Shown here: in pieces, positions 12,201-27,887 of the stretch
Numbering within the stretch: the first letter of the stretch is position 1
Layout: every line of letters begins with the position of its first letter
NCBI GenBank assembly: GCA_013365365.1
Contig: JABVXU010000202.1
Location: 1-64,000 of the forward strand
DNA from: Cruorifilaria tuberocauda
Lineage: Eukaryota; Nematoda; Chromadorea; Rhabditida; Onchocercidae
DNA: 64,000 nt
Reading direction: 5' to 3'
Program-made: the position numbers and the translations under genes
Notes under the pieces: model-generated
Databases searched by the model: none
Seen by the model: the letters and a program-made list of their open reading frames with translations, nothing else
What the model was told of the DNA's origin: nothing

Positions 12201-14435
12201 CTGCGTGATTCATGTTTCGATTAAATTCATAGAACGTCTATCAGTAGCAAGCCCATAATCATAGCGCCCGGATGATTCACTCATTTGAGGCAACTTCTCT
12301 CCAAATCCTGTTTTCAACTTTTCTAAAACTACTACTGCAACTTGTATCTTTTTTGAAATAATTTGACTAATTGAATATATTTTTCAGATTTGAAATGCTA
12401 TACATTTTTAATGCATAGGATAAGAAAAACTTATTTTTGATTTGTTCTGCACGCTCTCTAAAGCTGGTAAGCTTTCTATTCAAATGACCGAGTGCTGAAC
12501 TTGAAAGAGCATTGTCATATCTAATCAATCCTAATTCCTTCTAAACTACTCATTAATCTCGCTGTCATCTTTCGTTTGTTTTTTGTAATATTTTTGAGTA
12601 TTGCACTTTTTTACTTTTAGTTTTACAATGTGTAGAAAAAACTAGTAATCTTGAAATACTACGTAAATTCACGAATATCTTGTCGTTTACTTTAAGCTGC
12701 TCCGGTTATTCGTTTGGTCAGTATACAGCAAAATAATTTTTAAAATCTATATCTCCCACAGGCCTTGCCTGAAGTTGTTTGTTATTCTTTCACATCTTCA
12801 ATTTTACTGATCTTGATATTATTTAGATGAAATGAAGATTAATAAGGAAAAAGTTCAGTTTTTCAAAGTTAACAAAGACATCACCGTCAATAATAGCTTT
12901 TGTTGGATTTGTCTTATCCTTTAATAATTTCGACAGCATCAAGAGATGAGTCCATATTGTTCAGAATTTTTTCGGTTACTGAATCAATAAATAATTTATT
13001 TAATAAATAAGTAAAAATTAATAGATAGGTAAGCATATAATTAAATTATTTAAATATTATATTCCTTACTGAGCTGGAATCACTTATCAAAGCATATACA
13101 TGCTTACCATGTATAAACAGATATTTTCTTCATCTATTGCCTCTAACACTAAGGTAACAGATGAATTGAACAGGTAAGTTTATGGTGAATGGCTACTGCT
13201 ATTGTCTACCTTTCTTCCTGTGTTCGTCGTCGTTGTTCTTCGTAGATAAATAAGCAGCTCAATCCATTTGTTACTGTGTACATTTGTTGGAATTGGTGCG
13301 AAGAGAAAAGGACCGGTTCCGCTCACACCTGAGCATTCATTACCTTTTGTCTTTTCATTCTCCATTTACCAATAAAGATTCATTTTTTTCATGTAATTTA
13401 GTCGAGTCGAGTTAAACACCTATTCAAAATTATGTGAAATAAATTTAAAACTTAAAAAGACTCCTTAACTTTTGACATTTCGACTATTCGTCAAACTTAT
13501 TCCTCTAGCAATTTTCATCCTTTTCTATCATGAAAATGTAAAAATAGTCGTAGATAATTGTTATCCTGGTTAAATTTGAAAATATATGACAAAGAAGGTT
13601 TCACATAATTATTTCGAAATTTAATCAAAAATCAATTACTCATTCAATATCAAACAGTAATAAGAGAGAAGTAACTTCCTCCACTAACTAGTCTGTTTAT
13701 ATGCTTAGATATCAAAGAAAATTTTCATTGCCATAAATCGTTACTTCACAAAACCTGCTTTGATGCTTCGAGCTATCAGTTGATAATTTGTGATGTCATC
13801 ATTGCTGTTTAATGGTTTATAAACCATTGCAAAGTTATAGACAGGATTTTTCATGCTGTTGAGTGATGAAATTCTCTATCATCATTCAGCTCCTTAATTA
13901 TGTAATTTTAAATGTATACTCTTTATAATGGTTAGGGACAATTATAATTACTTGAGGTGAAGAGTTGTAAGAATAAATTAAAAAGATTTAATTATAGATT
14001 AAGATATGAAATTTCAGAAGCCCACATGGAATTAGTAAACTAAAATTTTTCGTGGCTTTGTGAATGAAATGAGAGAGATGCATTAATTACAGCAGAAAGA
14101 CGAAAAGGATAGATTTGTCTCTCTCTTTTTTCCTTTTCTCATTTCCTTCTTATTTCACATTTCAGGCACTTCACTTTTACTCCTCTTTTAAAGCTGCTCT
14201 TCGATACCTTCCCCATTTTACACTATCTTATCCTTTATCACTTTTCATTTTTCCTCTTTTCGGTCTGAATTTTATGTCTTAACAACTGATATTAATTTTC
14301 CTTCACTTTGAACAAAAAAAAATTTTCTTATATAACTCCATTAAACAAGTTGATTGTGGGAGGAAAATTAAAAAGTTATAAAATGAAATTTGCTGAAATA
14401 TTCATCTATTTAGTGATCATTAGCAGATGCTCGGT
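9268..14435. other. Long non-coding region
   Basis: About 5 kb of AT-rich DNA. Apart from the island at 11540-12290, listed separately, I see no exon chain. Stop-free frames near 10526-10952 are K/I/F/L-rich, as random AT-rich DNA gives. An A/T-only stretch of AATAAATAA type lies near 12980-13060. Confidence 0.5.
11540..12290 (-). pseudogene. Coding-like GC-richer island, possible decayed gene
   Basis: On the minus strand one frame stays mostly open from 12213 down to about 11600, interrupted by about five scattered stops. It contains segments of balanced composition such as ASTLVGEAKYMRKMYVDL (about 11905-11850) and, after further stops, NDHDKNVVSMVNLNAPIEL (about 11660-11606). A separate ATG frame at about 12287 reads MSESSGRYDYGLATDRR. 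No consistent splice chain removes the stops and I recognise no family. The higher GC content itself lengthens open frames on both strands, so this may be non-coding. Confidence 0.2.
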
Positions 14436-15299
14436 TTAACAATTATCGACAATTTGCAATCTTCGAAACATTATATTCTCTCTGCAACTCTGACATAATA
14501 TCACTGTTAATGTTAGCACCCAGGTTTGCTTCCAATTATTCTTTACGTTCAGGATTTCCGGTTTTTTGTTGCTCCAATAATTCGATTTATATTGTTTAAT
14601 CGGAAATAATAAGGAAGCATTTTTAATTGTTTTCCGACAAGTAAGACGGCTCCGGTAGAAATGGTTAATTTGTATCCATGTTTTATTATGCATTTTATTT
14701 GAATGGAAAATTGTACCTTGAAATGAATCGTTCTAGTGACGCATAGCATAATTATCCATGTCTGTTTCTGTTCGGTTTACCTATTTTTAGCTGTAAGCAG
14801 TTACTCGCGACTAAAATATCACAGTAACTAAATAGATAATTGAAAAACACTGCTTGGTATCTCACCAGGTACTTTTTAATTTGCTCTTGAAAGAGTGCAA
14901 ATTTGCTCTCTTTCTTCTTGCAATAATTGGCACGTTGACCTTTTGGAATGTTTTCACGAAACGGATTCCCATTTCGGCATCACAAATGTTCTCAATCAAA
15001 TTCATTTGTCGAGTCAGTATTTGTTCATAACTATCTTTTTTTAAACTTCCTATTGTCACAAATATTTTTCCAGAAACTCATTTTTAACTAAGGTTCCATC
15101 GATCTTCTAGAATTTTAATCAAATTGGATAATTTATTTTTGATTTCTGTTCTAAACCTCTTCATCAGTTCTTCTAAAGTAATCAAAAAAGCGACGGATTG
15201 TTGAAGATTTATTATATTTTTCCCTGCGAAACTAAATTTACTTTTAAATTTTAGTTTCATCACCGAAAATTTCCGGAACAATATAAAATAACCGCACAC
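14436..15299 (-). pseudogene. Possible small minus-strand gene or relic
   Basis: Two stop-free minus-strand blocks in the same frame, 15299-15084 and 15059-14862, are separated by about two stops. Their translations look helical and of mixed composition (LITLEELMKRFRTEI; NLIENICDAEMGIRFVKTF). Further open frames follow down to 14436 in other phases. A donor-like GTTAAA near 15087 and an acceptor-like AATAG near 15054 might join the blocks, but the intron would be very short. Not recognised; it may be chance in AT-rich DNA. Confidence 0.18.
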
Positions 15300-16340
15300 C
15301 TTGTTTTAATGAATTCTATGGTCATTTTTGAAATCAGCTTAAGACTGTAAATGTGTTGTTCCTTCTTTTTACTTCTTAATAATATTATTGAAATTTCTTA
15401 CTCTTGTCAAAAGGTTTTTCAAATCGACTAGTACTTTATAGATGTTAAAATAGATCTGGTGAAGATTTTGTGCTGCTCGCATGACATTTCAATTCTTGCC
15501 AAACGTTGTGTTTTTTAGTGTATGAACCGATAGACATATGAAAGTTGTATTGCTAATATCATACATTTGCATGAAGGAAAAAAATAAGCTTAAAAATGTG
15601 TTTATATTGGAAGATAGGATGGAATACGCTTTTTATAGATAAGAATTCCTTCGTAATATTACTAATATTGATAGCGCTTTAGGTGAATGTATCGCTTTTG
15701 CATTTATACTTTTTCTCTTCAAATTATTAGAGCACTGCCTGTTAAATTTGCAAAAATTACATTTGATTCTCGAGTTTAGCTTCGGCAGTTAGTAATGACT
15801 CTTTCGATGTGAATTGCACGATTGAATAAAGCACATATAGCAAAGAGTGATAGCAGTATAAATGTTATGGAGATCAGTAAAAATTATAATATCGATGGAG
15901 AAACAATTTTCAATGTTACTTTGAATGTTATTACTTATATACTGAAATAAGTGATGGGAGAAAAATACTGAATCAATAAACATTTTCAAAGTTAATTCTT
16001 TTAATTTTTTTTAATTAAAAAAATTCGTCTTCTTCTCCGCTGTCGGGTTCTACATCGAAGCAATATTTTGTGAAGTTTCATTTCGTGGTTATATATATAA
16101 GTGATATGTTAAATTTATTAATTTTTATTTTCTGATAACAGAATTCTGTAAATATTTTAAGTTCAAATTCGGGAACATGAAAAATGTGGAATTTCCCAAA
16201 GAGATAAAAGAAATATCATAGAATTTTGTAAAGAGCTAAAGGTAGCTAATATGAAACAAATTGAGATTAACGACCATTTAGATCGTCGTGATGTCTAACT
16301 TCTTGCGAAGTGTAATATCACATCTTGAAATTATTGGACG
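15300..16340. other. Upstream region of dab-1
   Basis: AT-rich; no exon seen. It presumably holds the dab-1 promoter, for which no motif can be assigned by eye. Confidence 0.4.
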
Positions 16341-16350
16341 CAAATTTTAG
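16341..16350 (+). promoter_or_regulatory. Putative spliced-leader acceptor of dab-1
   Basis: CAAATTTTAG followed by a 69-base purine-rich leader and then the ATG at 16420. The position and the U-rich AG fit a trans-splice acceptor. A normal 5' UTR intron is the alternative. Confidence 0.35.
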
Positions 16351-16419
16351 ACTTGCAAAGCGAAAGAACAGGGGAACAGAGAGAACGCGAGAAGAAGAGA
16401 AAGATCAAAGAAAGACGCG

Positions 16420-19400
16420 ATGGTCGGCTTCCAGCAACAACATCGTCTCAAAGAAGAGCAACATAGTGGAGAGGAGGGGGTGCAGGACGGCACGACGGCT
16501 AACGGTATCGGCAGTACTGCAGCTGCAGCTGCGGGTGCAGTGGGGCAGCAGCAGCGTGGGTCGGCGTCGAATGGCAGAGCGAATTCCCCGAGGGCAAGAC
16601 TGGCGATGCTGAAACGGTCATCCACGAAGTGCAAAGGTTCTTTTCTTTTCCAATATCGATATTTTATCTCATTCTCAATGCCAATCATTCCATTCTATCG
16701 CTTAATAATGCGTGGGTGTCTCTGGTGAAAAGTGACATAAATCTCCCCGTAACATGAAGTATTTATTAGCTGAGCGGTGACATAACTTTCAGCAGTCCTT
16801 TGCTACTGATGCTACAACTGATGTTTTAGATATGTCGGTGCTTGTATTGATATGTTAGCATTGCATAACAGTATTTCATGTAATACGGAAGATAATAATT
16901 GTGCTACTGCAATAGAGTTCAGTAATACTTCATAAACCGCTCTGATAACCAAGAGTTTATAAATTATGATATATATCAATTTTTTGTTGCATTTCTCTTA
17001 ACTGATCACTACTAAATGCAGATTTTGTAACTAGAATGTGAATAATTGGCAAAAATATGTATTGATACAAAGAGAAAGGATTTTAGATGAAGTCGGTCAG
17101 CGAAGCTATGCTTTATCAAAAATGAAATTACGCTATAATGTGCATACTTCTTTTTATACAATAGCATTTTAGTGTTGGAGCGATTTTTTTTAGAAAGCAA
17201 TGACACATTCCGGTTATTTCGTTCTTATTCGAGCGAAGTATTTATTATTAGTATCATTCCACAAGTTCTATTAATATAGCAAGGATTATAAGAAAGAAGT
17301 GAAATTATTTCTCACCATTCAAGCCATTTGCATCAAAATGCATCGATTTGTTTTTGTTTGTTAATCCAGCAATCTATTTTTTTGGCACTTTTTAGCGTTG
17401 TCCAATAATGATCCGTTTCGATTCCAAGGAAATGGCATAGATTTCAAAGGTAAGTTGATCGGCGTTCGAGATGTTGATGAAGCTCGAGGTGATGCAATGT
17501 GTGCTGAGGCGATGAAACTTGCAAAAGCGGCTGTTAAAAGTGCAGGCCATCATAAGCAACGTATCATTCTCAATATCTCAATAGAAGGTCTCAAAATCAA
17601 AGATGAAAAAACTCAAGTGAGTAATTTTCGGAACTCTTCAATAACGCATTTTTCGGTTTTTTAATACAATTCTGTACCGTCCAAAACAAGATTATTAAAA
17701 TATTTTTCAATTAACTGAATTTAAAAGATGAAAATTGTCATATTGTAGGAAATTCAGCGGGAGATTGTAACTTGAATCCTGACGTGGCATTTATTTGCTT
17801 ACGTATCTTTCTTTATAACAGAAACAGAATTTAAAAAAATTTTTCATAATTTTCATAAAATTCTCTGATTAAATCACTAATCTTATACAACAGTAAATAA
17901 CTAATCAGTTCGTTCAACCATGATAATTTATGCCTGGTGAATCTTGAGGCAATATCATATTGTAAACTGAAACAATTTTTGCAATCTTTACTGATAGTTA
18001 AAACATTATATATTGTTTCAGTAGTTTCTGAAATGCTGCAAAATAAATATTTTCAGACAGTTTTGCACAATTTCCCCGTTTCACGGATTTCATTTATAGC
18101 ACGGGATACGACAGATGCACGTGCATTCGGCTTTATTTATAGTTGTTCGGATAACAAATATAAATTTTATGGTTAGTTTCTACGATTGCAAATCGTATGT
18201 TAACACTTGGATTCATGCTGTGGAGAAAAAGCGCTGCATGGAGATCAAAAAGTAGTCGAATTTAAAAAAATGAAGTGATGCTGAACATTTTGTCTATTTT
18301 TGGTGGTAGAGTGCGCTATAACACTCAATCGATTTTCGCCAGGAAATTCAAAATAAATTTTAATGAATATAAATTATTAACAAATGATTGAAAATATGTT
18401 TTATATTTGCATAGGCCATAAATCTTGCAGGGATTAAAACGGCACAAACAGCTGATCGTGCAGTCTTATCTATTCGCGATATGTTCCAAATAGTTTTTGA
18501 AATGAAGAAAGCTCATCTTGCTGAAGTAAAACAAAAGCAGGAAGAACAACAGAAGCGAGTATGTTCGAAGTTTGAGACATTTATTTATACCCTTAAGAAT
18601 CAGTTAAAACAAGAATGCAAGCGAATGTATTTTTTCAATTTAAAAACGTCCTTCTAATAATTTAGTAAAATTTCGGAAATTGCCTGTAGTGGTGGGACCA
18701 ACTGAATCAAGTTGCGAAAGTTGAATCATTTATAGTATATATAATGATTTTGTGAATTCACCAAGCAGCCATGCCTATAATTAATTATTACAGGAATTGG
18801 AAACTATAGGTGATGTACGGATGGATAATGGTGTTGCGGTAGCTGATTTGCTGGACTTGGAATCTGAGCTTCATAACATTGAACAAGGTTATAATCAGCT
18901 GCAAAATATTCCGACATTCGCAGAAGATTCTTGGCCCGCCAATGATGTTTTCACTAACGTACAGCCATCAGCGCCTTTTCTTCCATCATCAACTGGAACC
19001 GTTGCACCATTACCATCACCTCCTATTTTATCATTTGCTCAGAAAAATCCAACAGACCCTTTCGATGATAACTTCAATCCTCGGTCTCTCCCGACAATTC
19101 CATCTGGCAATATTTCTCTAAATGTCTCTGACGTCCATCAGCCATCTTTTTCAACACAGCCACTGACTGCTTTGTGGTCTTATCATGATGCCTTTACATC
19201 TTCTACAAACAGTCGTTCCATTGCTTTTTCGGTTTGTTTATTTTGGTATCAGCAAAATTACTGATTGTTATTTGATGCAGAATTTTCGAAATTTTCGCGT
19301 ATCGATTAACCGTTCTGAAATTTGAGCATGGGAGACAATGAGTCAATGTATTTCGAGAGCGAAGTAGGATTAATGAAATAAAAAAGTAAAAACTGAATTC

Positions 19401-20579
19401 TCTTGTAATGTTTTTTTATATGCTTTATTCGCCAATGGTCCGTTTATTAAAAAATCATTTCTGCTTATTACTTATCAATGCCAATTGTTGCCATAGATTG
19501 CTTTGTCTTTTCTGATATTTTCTAGTTTCTTTAAATGCAGGAATAAATTTATTACAACAGAAATCTAAAGCCCTTATTCAATGTTTCGATGGGATATTTT
19601 TTTAGGAAACAAATCCGTTTGCATCAGCAGTACAGAGTACTACCAAGGCAAAAATAGAAAAAGATCCATTTGATACACAACAAGCTCAACAAGTTCTGAA
19701 AGGTTCTGTATCGTATCATCTTCCTATGGCAGTTTCTTGGTCGAATGAAAATATCGTACCTCCAATAGACACTGATCCAAGGTTACTGCTTTCTGTTTTA
19801 TGCATATCTTTTTACCCTCTATTGAGTAGAGCTTGAGATTTATTTATATTTGGTAAAGAACAACATCCCACAAAGCTTTGCAGCATGGTAAAACAAAATT
19901 TATTTCTATTACTGATATTTAAATTCATCAATGCTGTAAAAAATTCTGATGGATAGTTAGTCTTAAGGTAAACTGTTTGGTAAGATATTACAGGATACGC
20001 AACTGCATGGGATTTATTAAATCCATAACCAGCAAATTTTGCAACAAGGTCAAAAATATAACTTGCCCTATCATAATCAATACCTTTTTTCGCTGCACCT
20101 TGAATAAAAAGCTCACGTTGCTATCTCAGTTCGTGTGTTGTTTTTTCATTTTTTCATTTTCCATATTCAGAGAGATGCATTTCAGGTCCCACAAACAGCC
20201 TTGTCATCTAAAGTTTTGTTTATTTTCAAAATCCAAATATATCGCGTCATAATTATTATTGATATCGGGTTGCAGAATGTTTTCTCAGTGGACAGAGAAG
20301 AAGAGAGTATCAACCCTGGAAGAAGCATTCAATAAGTTAGTTGATATGGATACATTGATTTCCAGTTCGGAATTAAAGAAGAATCCCTTTAGCGAATTAA
20401 TGGTTCCACCAAAAAAAGTGTCAATGGATGCAGTGGCATCAAATACGATGACAACAACACCAACGACGATAATGACGGGTTCGCCACGGTCACCGTATAT
20501 ATCTATCAGAACTTCTGCTCCTCTGGTTGTTTCAACGACTTCCAACAATGATCCATTTAATGATGAATTTTTTAATTAA
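16420..20579 (+). CDS. dab-1: Disabled-family endocytic adaptor, PTB domain protein
   Basis: Cargo adaptor that binds NPxY tails of LDL-receptor-family proteins and phosphoinositides and links them to clathrin machinery. Exons 16420-16636, 17396-17616, 18057-18171, 18431-18558, 18794-19231, 19606-19781, 20276-20579 (TAA): 532 residues, frame-consistent at every junction. The GC-rich first exon encodes an Ala/Gln/Ser-rich leader ending in a basic segment ([13 protein letters not shown]). The PTB domain is about residues 76-215, with [52 protein letters not shown] and [11 protein letters not shown] in Disabled order. The C-terminal half carries [24 protein letters not shown] and DPFNDEFF, which fit AP-2/EH-domain ligands. 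For exon 4 I chose the acceptor at 18430/18431; the nearer AG at 18414 breaks the frame. The start is the first ATG after the putative leader acceptor. Confidence 0.93.
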
Positions 20580-23500
20580 TGAATCTTTTTGGATGTAAGA
20601 AAGTGATTCATCATTACAATTAACATTTCAAGGAAGTGTAGAAAATTTTTGTCAAACATTTGAATCTAATGTTTTGAGTTAGTAAAAAAGGTCACGATGT
20701 AAATTGAAATCACAAGTTTATCGCTGTTTCCACATTTTCTTTTAATGTTTGCTTGATTCCTTTTTTCTAGAAGAAAGTATTTTTTGCGTAATTTTACATG
20801 ATAAATTCTCAGAAGTTCAGAAGTTTACACAAAAAACCAGGCTAATTGACAACTGCAATTTTAAAACATTTTTACTTCACTTTTTGAAATTTAGAGCTCC
20901 TTGCATATAATGATTTTAAATAAATTTTATTTTAATTTTCGGGTGGTAGAAATATTTTTTATGCTCAGTTTTTTTCTTTATTTCATCACTTTAAGAGAAA
21001 AAACATTTAACTCTTACAAAATAATTAGATTGCTTTTGTTTTGGAAATTTCCAGATATATATGTAATCATATCTTTAAACGCTTTTTAAGAAACGAATGC
21101 TTTAAGATTTTGAAAAAATTAGCATCTCGTATATGTGTAGAAATTTTTGTTAGTGTGGTCTTCACGAGTTATCCGTTTACAATTCAGATGAAGGTGAAGT
21201 TTCTGTCCTAATCATTTTCTATAATATATCTATTGCTTGCGTTGAAATTTAGAGCAGTATTTGCTCAATATCAATCATTCTTTATTACTGTGCTTTGTGA
21301 AGAATTTCAACTATTACTTTTACTATTTGTAGTATTTGGAATATCTCACATCGACATACATATGGATGCTTTCTACAGATTTTTAGTAATTTAGAGATTT
21401 GTTGAGATATATTTCAATTCGCCCCGGCATTCTGTTAGCGTCATCTGAAACAATGTGAACCAAACTTACGTACGTGTGTCTCAGTGGCTTTTTGAATGCT
21501 GATCGATTGTATTCATTTAATTTTTGAATACTGATCCGTTTGTTTTCATGGATCCGAGCACATGTATATACTCCTATAGAAAGCTGTGAATAATTTCCTC
21601 GGGCCGTAACCTGTCATTTCGCGTGACATACAAAATTGATATTCCTGAATTGGCTGTTATAATGAATGTTAAAATTCGTTTAATTTTAGATGTTTAAGAA
21701 GTAAAATAGTGTTGGGGTTCTTTTGCCTCATATATTTTTTATTCAAGGAGTCATTTAAATTATTTGCACAAATCTATTAATATGTAGATTTCTTCTTTGT
21801 TTTCTATATGTTTGTCATAAGATAAGTATCTGTCGCTCTTTTATCCTTTATAATTTTATTCAGCATCCGTGATGTAAACAAGTCCTTTTGCTTTTCATTT
21901 GAAAAATTTTTTCTCTTTTTCGTTTATTAGCAGTATATTTTTATAGTTGGTATATTTTCATTACCGAAGTGCTTTATATTTGACAAATATAAAACACTTA
22001 ATACTATTATAGTATCCCTTGAAAGTCTAGCTATTTGTGCCTAAATTACGTGGTTTCATAAAGATTATTCAAAGCTCTGCAATATTTTTATCCGAAATTG
22101 GGATGTGAAGAATGGATTCTTTACTAATTTCATGAAGGAACTCAAATATCTGAGTTTTGACGTATGAATTTTTGTGTGCTTAAGTTAGTATCAAAGAGCA
22201 ACTGTTTGGATAGTTGGGATCTGTAAGCTATGAAAAGTAAATTTATGTAAATTTTAACTTTAGTAGCTGCATGTCCCTAGGATTCTGATTTCTGAAAACA
22301 AGCCGGCTGAAACGTCCATGATCCGTTAGTACGCCGTTCTCATTTATTGGGAAAAACTCCCGAGCAATTATTTATAAAGAAGTTCAAGACTTTATCCTCA
22401 ATAACAATCAGTGGTGATTAAAATGATATTTAAAATATAACAGTAGTGATAACAAAAGCAGTGGGAAGTATAGAGATGATGAAAGTGATTATGATGAGAG
22501 TGAGCGATAGAAACTTGATGTCTGGATCGATGGTAGATTTCCTGAATCAAATTCATTATTTAATTGCATATAAAACTCTTCGCATATAATTGAAAAACCA
22601 GAAATCCAAATGAATTCACACAACCTAATCAACAAATCTGCTAAATAAGCTAAACCCATCAGACAATTCTTTCTTGTTCATTTACTACATTCCATTCATC
22701 ATCGGCTCATTGCTATCCTGGTTGCTAGCATCAAATGCTGTTCATATGGGGAGAGAACTTCTCTCGTTAACTTACCTGCAGTTCAATTCAAATTGATCCA
22801 AATTTGATCTATGATTGAAACAAACTTCAGTAACATCCCCTTTCTAATTCCGTTATCCAGTCATATTTTTGCAAAAAACCTAATAATCACTACCTTTTAT
22901 TATTTACACTAAAGCGTCGAATATTCTGTGCATTCTTAATAAAAAGTGATTCTGCTTTAGTGAAATTCCCCAAATGGCAGTCGCTTACCGATCTTACCCT
23001 CCTATCTGTTAAAAACACGATCTACATCATATGAATAATTCTAACTTGAGAGAATTTTCATTTATGTGCAACTTTCGACATTTGCATCATCTCAAGATGC
23101 ATCAGCGCAGACAGTTTATTGTGATAAGTTTATTCCAAAAGACCATTCATTTAGTATGATTTTCATTGTATAACAAAGCAAAGTCAAAAAAAAAAACTTA
23201 GATATACTTTTCATTTGTTCACGTCCTTTGAAAAACGAATAAAATAAAATTTCTTTCTCTTAAAAGATTTTTCTTCACTTTTTCTGTTCTTAAAAATATG
23301 GTTGAAATTAGCAAATAATAAATTTTCAGAACTAAATTATAGTTAAGACATTCAGAAACAGTAAAAGAATAGAAATTTTTTTGATCCATCGATGTTGGCA
23401 ATAAATTTTTATTTTTGTGTTCCAATTACATGCATAAGGCCTGAAAGAATTTTTCGATAGAATTAAACATTTCTGAATGCACTTAAATTTCCACAAATTT

Positions 23501-23840
23501 AGATTTTAAACAAATAGAAATGCTCTAAGAAAGAAAAAAATCATCAAAGAAAAAATTCATCATCAGCATTATTAGTATTTTAATGAATGGTGAATGTATA
23601 AGAGTAGAGAATACTCTTTTTCGCATTATTAAATTTGCGAGTTCATAATCATGTGAAAATTTTTAGTCATTATTATGTGCCAATGTTTAATAATTTTAAT
23701 AAATAAATAATAATAATTTTTAAACAATGACAAAAATAACTTATTAGATCTCAGTGTTTTGTTAAGCAATATTAGGCGAAATCAATTTTCTATTTCCATT
23801 TCATCCAGTTGTAGATAGTATTTATAACACATTAAATCAA
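20580..23840. other. Intergenic region between convergent dab-1 and spds-1
   Basis: AT-rich, no supported gene. It holds both 3' UTRs. A degenerate 29-bp direct repeat lies at 21488-21549. Nothing else stands out. Confidence 0.5.
21488..21549 (+). repeat. Degenerate 29-bp direct repeat
   Basis: The segments at about 21488-21516 and 21521-21549 share the pattern TTTTTGAAT(G/A)CTGATC followed by a T/G-rich stretch and TTCAT. They probably arose by local tandem duplication. Confidence 0.6.
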
Positions 23841-26487
<2,647 letters not shown>

Positions 26488-26925
26488 CGTCTATTTCTAC
26501 TTCCTAAGTGAATTGAGTATACTTTTAATGGGATGTTGCATTCTATATCTTTTATTCCTAAACATTATGCAACATACACTGTTGCATTAGGCAAGAACAC
26601 GTTGCGATGAACCACATTCTATCTTTAGCGACGGCACCTTTTTTACTTACACAACATGATGTGAACTATAATAACTGGAATTAGAGGTAGGAGAAGTATT
26701 TCACTTTACTCGTATTTTTTATCCAATTCAAATGATTTAAAAATGAAACGGAAAATGGTATGAGAACCAACCACTATTGATTACTTGAAGGGTACTTGAT
26801 CACTTGAAGGATAATTTACCGAATAATGTATAGTCATCTATCAAAAGTGACGAAAGTGAGCAATGATAAGGAGGCATATGAGTGACAAATGAAGCTTTGG
26901 AAAAGCACTAACTAACTAGTGTTGA

Positions 26926-27132
26926 CTAACTGTCCCTCCACAAAGCATTGAAAGTGATTTTACATATCAAGCTCGTAACCTGCCTATCGCCGAATCCTCG
27001 ATGAAAATACTTCAGGAATGTTATGCAAACATCTAATCCCATATATCTGAATAATCCGATCAAACATTTGAACCGGCTACTCATCCATTTGGTTACTTCA
27101 CTGGATACTTCTCTTGACATTTTCGGACACAT
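26926..27132 (-). CDS. Small hypothetical ORF upstream of spds-1
   Basis: A 68-codon frame begins with ATG placed directly after TGTAGTACAG, which looks like a splice or trans-splice acceptor, and ends at TAG. The product (MCPKMSREVSSEVTKWMSSR, then a hydrophobic middle and FHRGFGDRQVTSL) has a balanced composition unusual for random AT-rich DNA. It lies 438 bases upstream of the spds-1 start on the same strand, so it might be an upstream cistron or a 5' exon. No family recognised. Confidence 0.25.
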   Translation of the reverse strand: MCPKMSREVSSEVTKWMSSRFKCLIGLFRYMGLDVCITFLKYFHRGFGDRQVTSLICKITFNALWRDS

Positions 27133-27611
27133 CTGTACTACACACTAAGGATGGTATTCCTATTTTGTACTGCATTTATTTATCCTGCGACTAACATGAG
27201 TGGCTCAAAAGGATGAGACATTAGCCAGAAAGAAGGTCAATTAAGTATGTCGCTAAGAAAGCGGAGAAAGGAAGAATGATAAAAACTTTTGTTCTTCAAT
27301 TTAATACTGTAAGCTAAATGCATGCTTCTTGTAAACAAGCTTTGTGTAGAAATCTTTGTTCAAATTAATACTGTAGAAAAAAATTTGTACGCCCCTTTAA
27401 TTGGTCATATCCTCCCTCCTTCAAAATAAAGAAAATCCCAAGCTCAGAAGTATTGTAAAGATTTGGTTTCAAGGAGAATCGCTGCTTAACGAAAGGGTAA
27501 AACGATTACCCTATCTCTTTGTTTAATTAAATATCGTTTTTAATACTCGTCTTTATATTGTAGAAGTTTTTAATGTGTTAACGTCTTGTAATTGTAATCT
27601 AAAGTAATAAA
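27133..27611. other. Non-coding spacer
   Basis: No exon recognised; ordinary AT-rich sequence with a short purine-rich block near 27190-27300. Confidence 0.4.
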
Positions 27612-27632
27612 GGTTTAATTACCCAATTTGAG
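27612..27632 (+). other. SL1 spliced-leader-like sequence
   Basis: The sequence begins GGTTTAATTACCCAA and ends TTTGAG. The conserved 22-base nematode SL1 leader (from memory) has a G between these two parts; otherwise every base matches. It is not followed by the GT donor or Sm-site sequence of an SL RNA gene. It therefore looks like a leader copied into the genome or a degenerate SL1 fragment. Chance is unlikely but cannot be excluded. Confidence 0.6.
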
Positions 27633-27887
27633 ATACCCAAAAGTATCAGCTATCATCTCTGTCAGTCACAGGAGCCATCATTTGCTTACTTACGAATAGA
27701 AAAAGGTAGATTGTCACGGTTAAAGGGGATCGTCGACAATTATAAGAAAGAACACTCTAAATCTTGTCACTGTCACAGAAGATCATTGACAAAAGTAAGA
27801 GAAAATTTTCAAATAAATTACGGAAAAATGGTATTTTTATGTAAAGAATCGGGTGATAAATGTCATATGTCATTAACTCCTTCATAA
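27633..27887 (+). pseudogene. Stop-free frame directly after the SL1-like sequence, possible retrocopy
   Basis: Immediately downstream of the SL1-like segment a frame runs 84 codons to a TAA at 27885-27887. It contains SISYHLCQSQEPSFAYLRIE and HSKSCHCHRR. It has no ATG near its beginning; the first is at 27828. If the leader marks an old reverse-transcribed mRNA, this would be the copied 5' part of that transcript. No poly(A) tail or target duplication is obvious, and no family is recognised. Confidence 0.2.

Noticed and set aside
18415..18430. Nearer splice acceptor at 18414 for dab-1 exon 4
   Set aside because: It shifts the frame; the acceptor at 18430 restores the conserved IKTAQ segment of the PTB domain.
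27612..27720. SL1 RNA gene
   Set aside because: The leader is not followed by a GT splice donor or an AATTTTTGG-like Sm site, so it cannot be a normal SL RNA gene.
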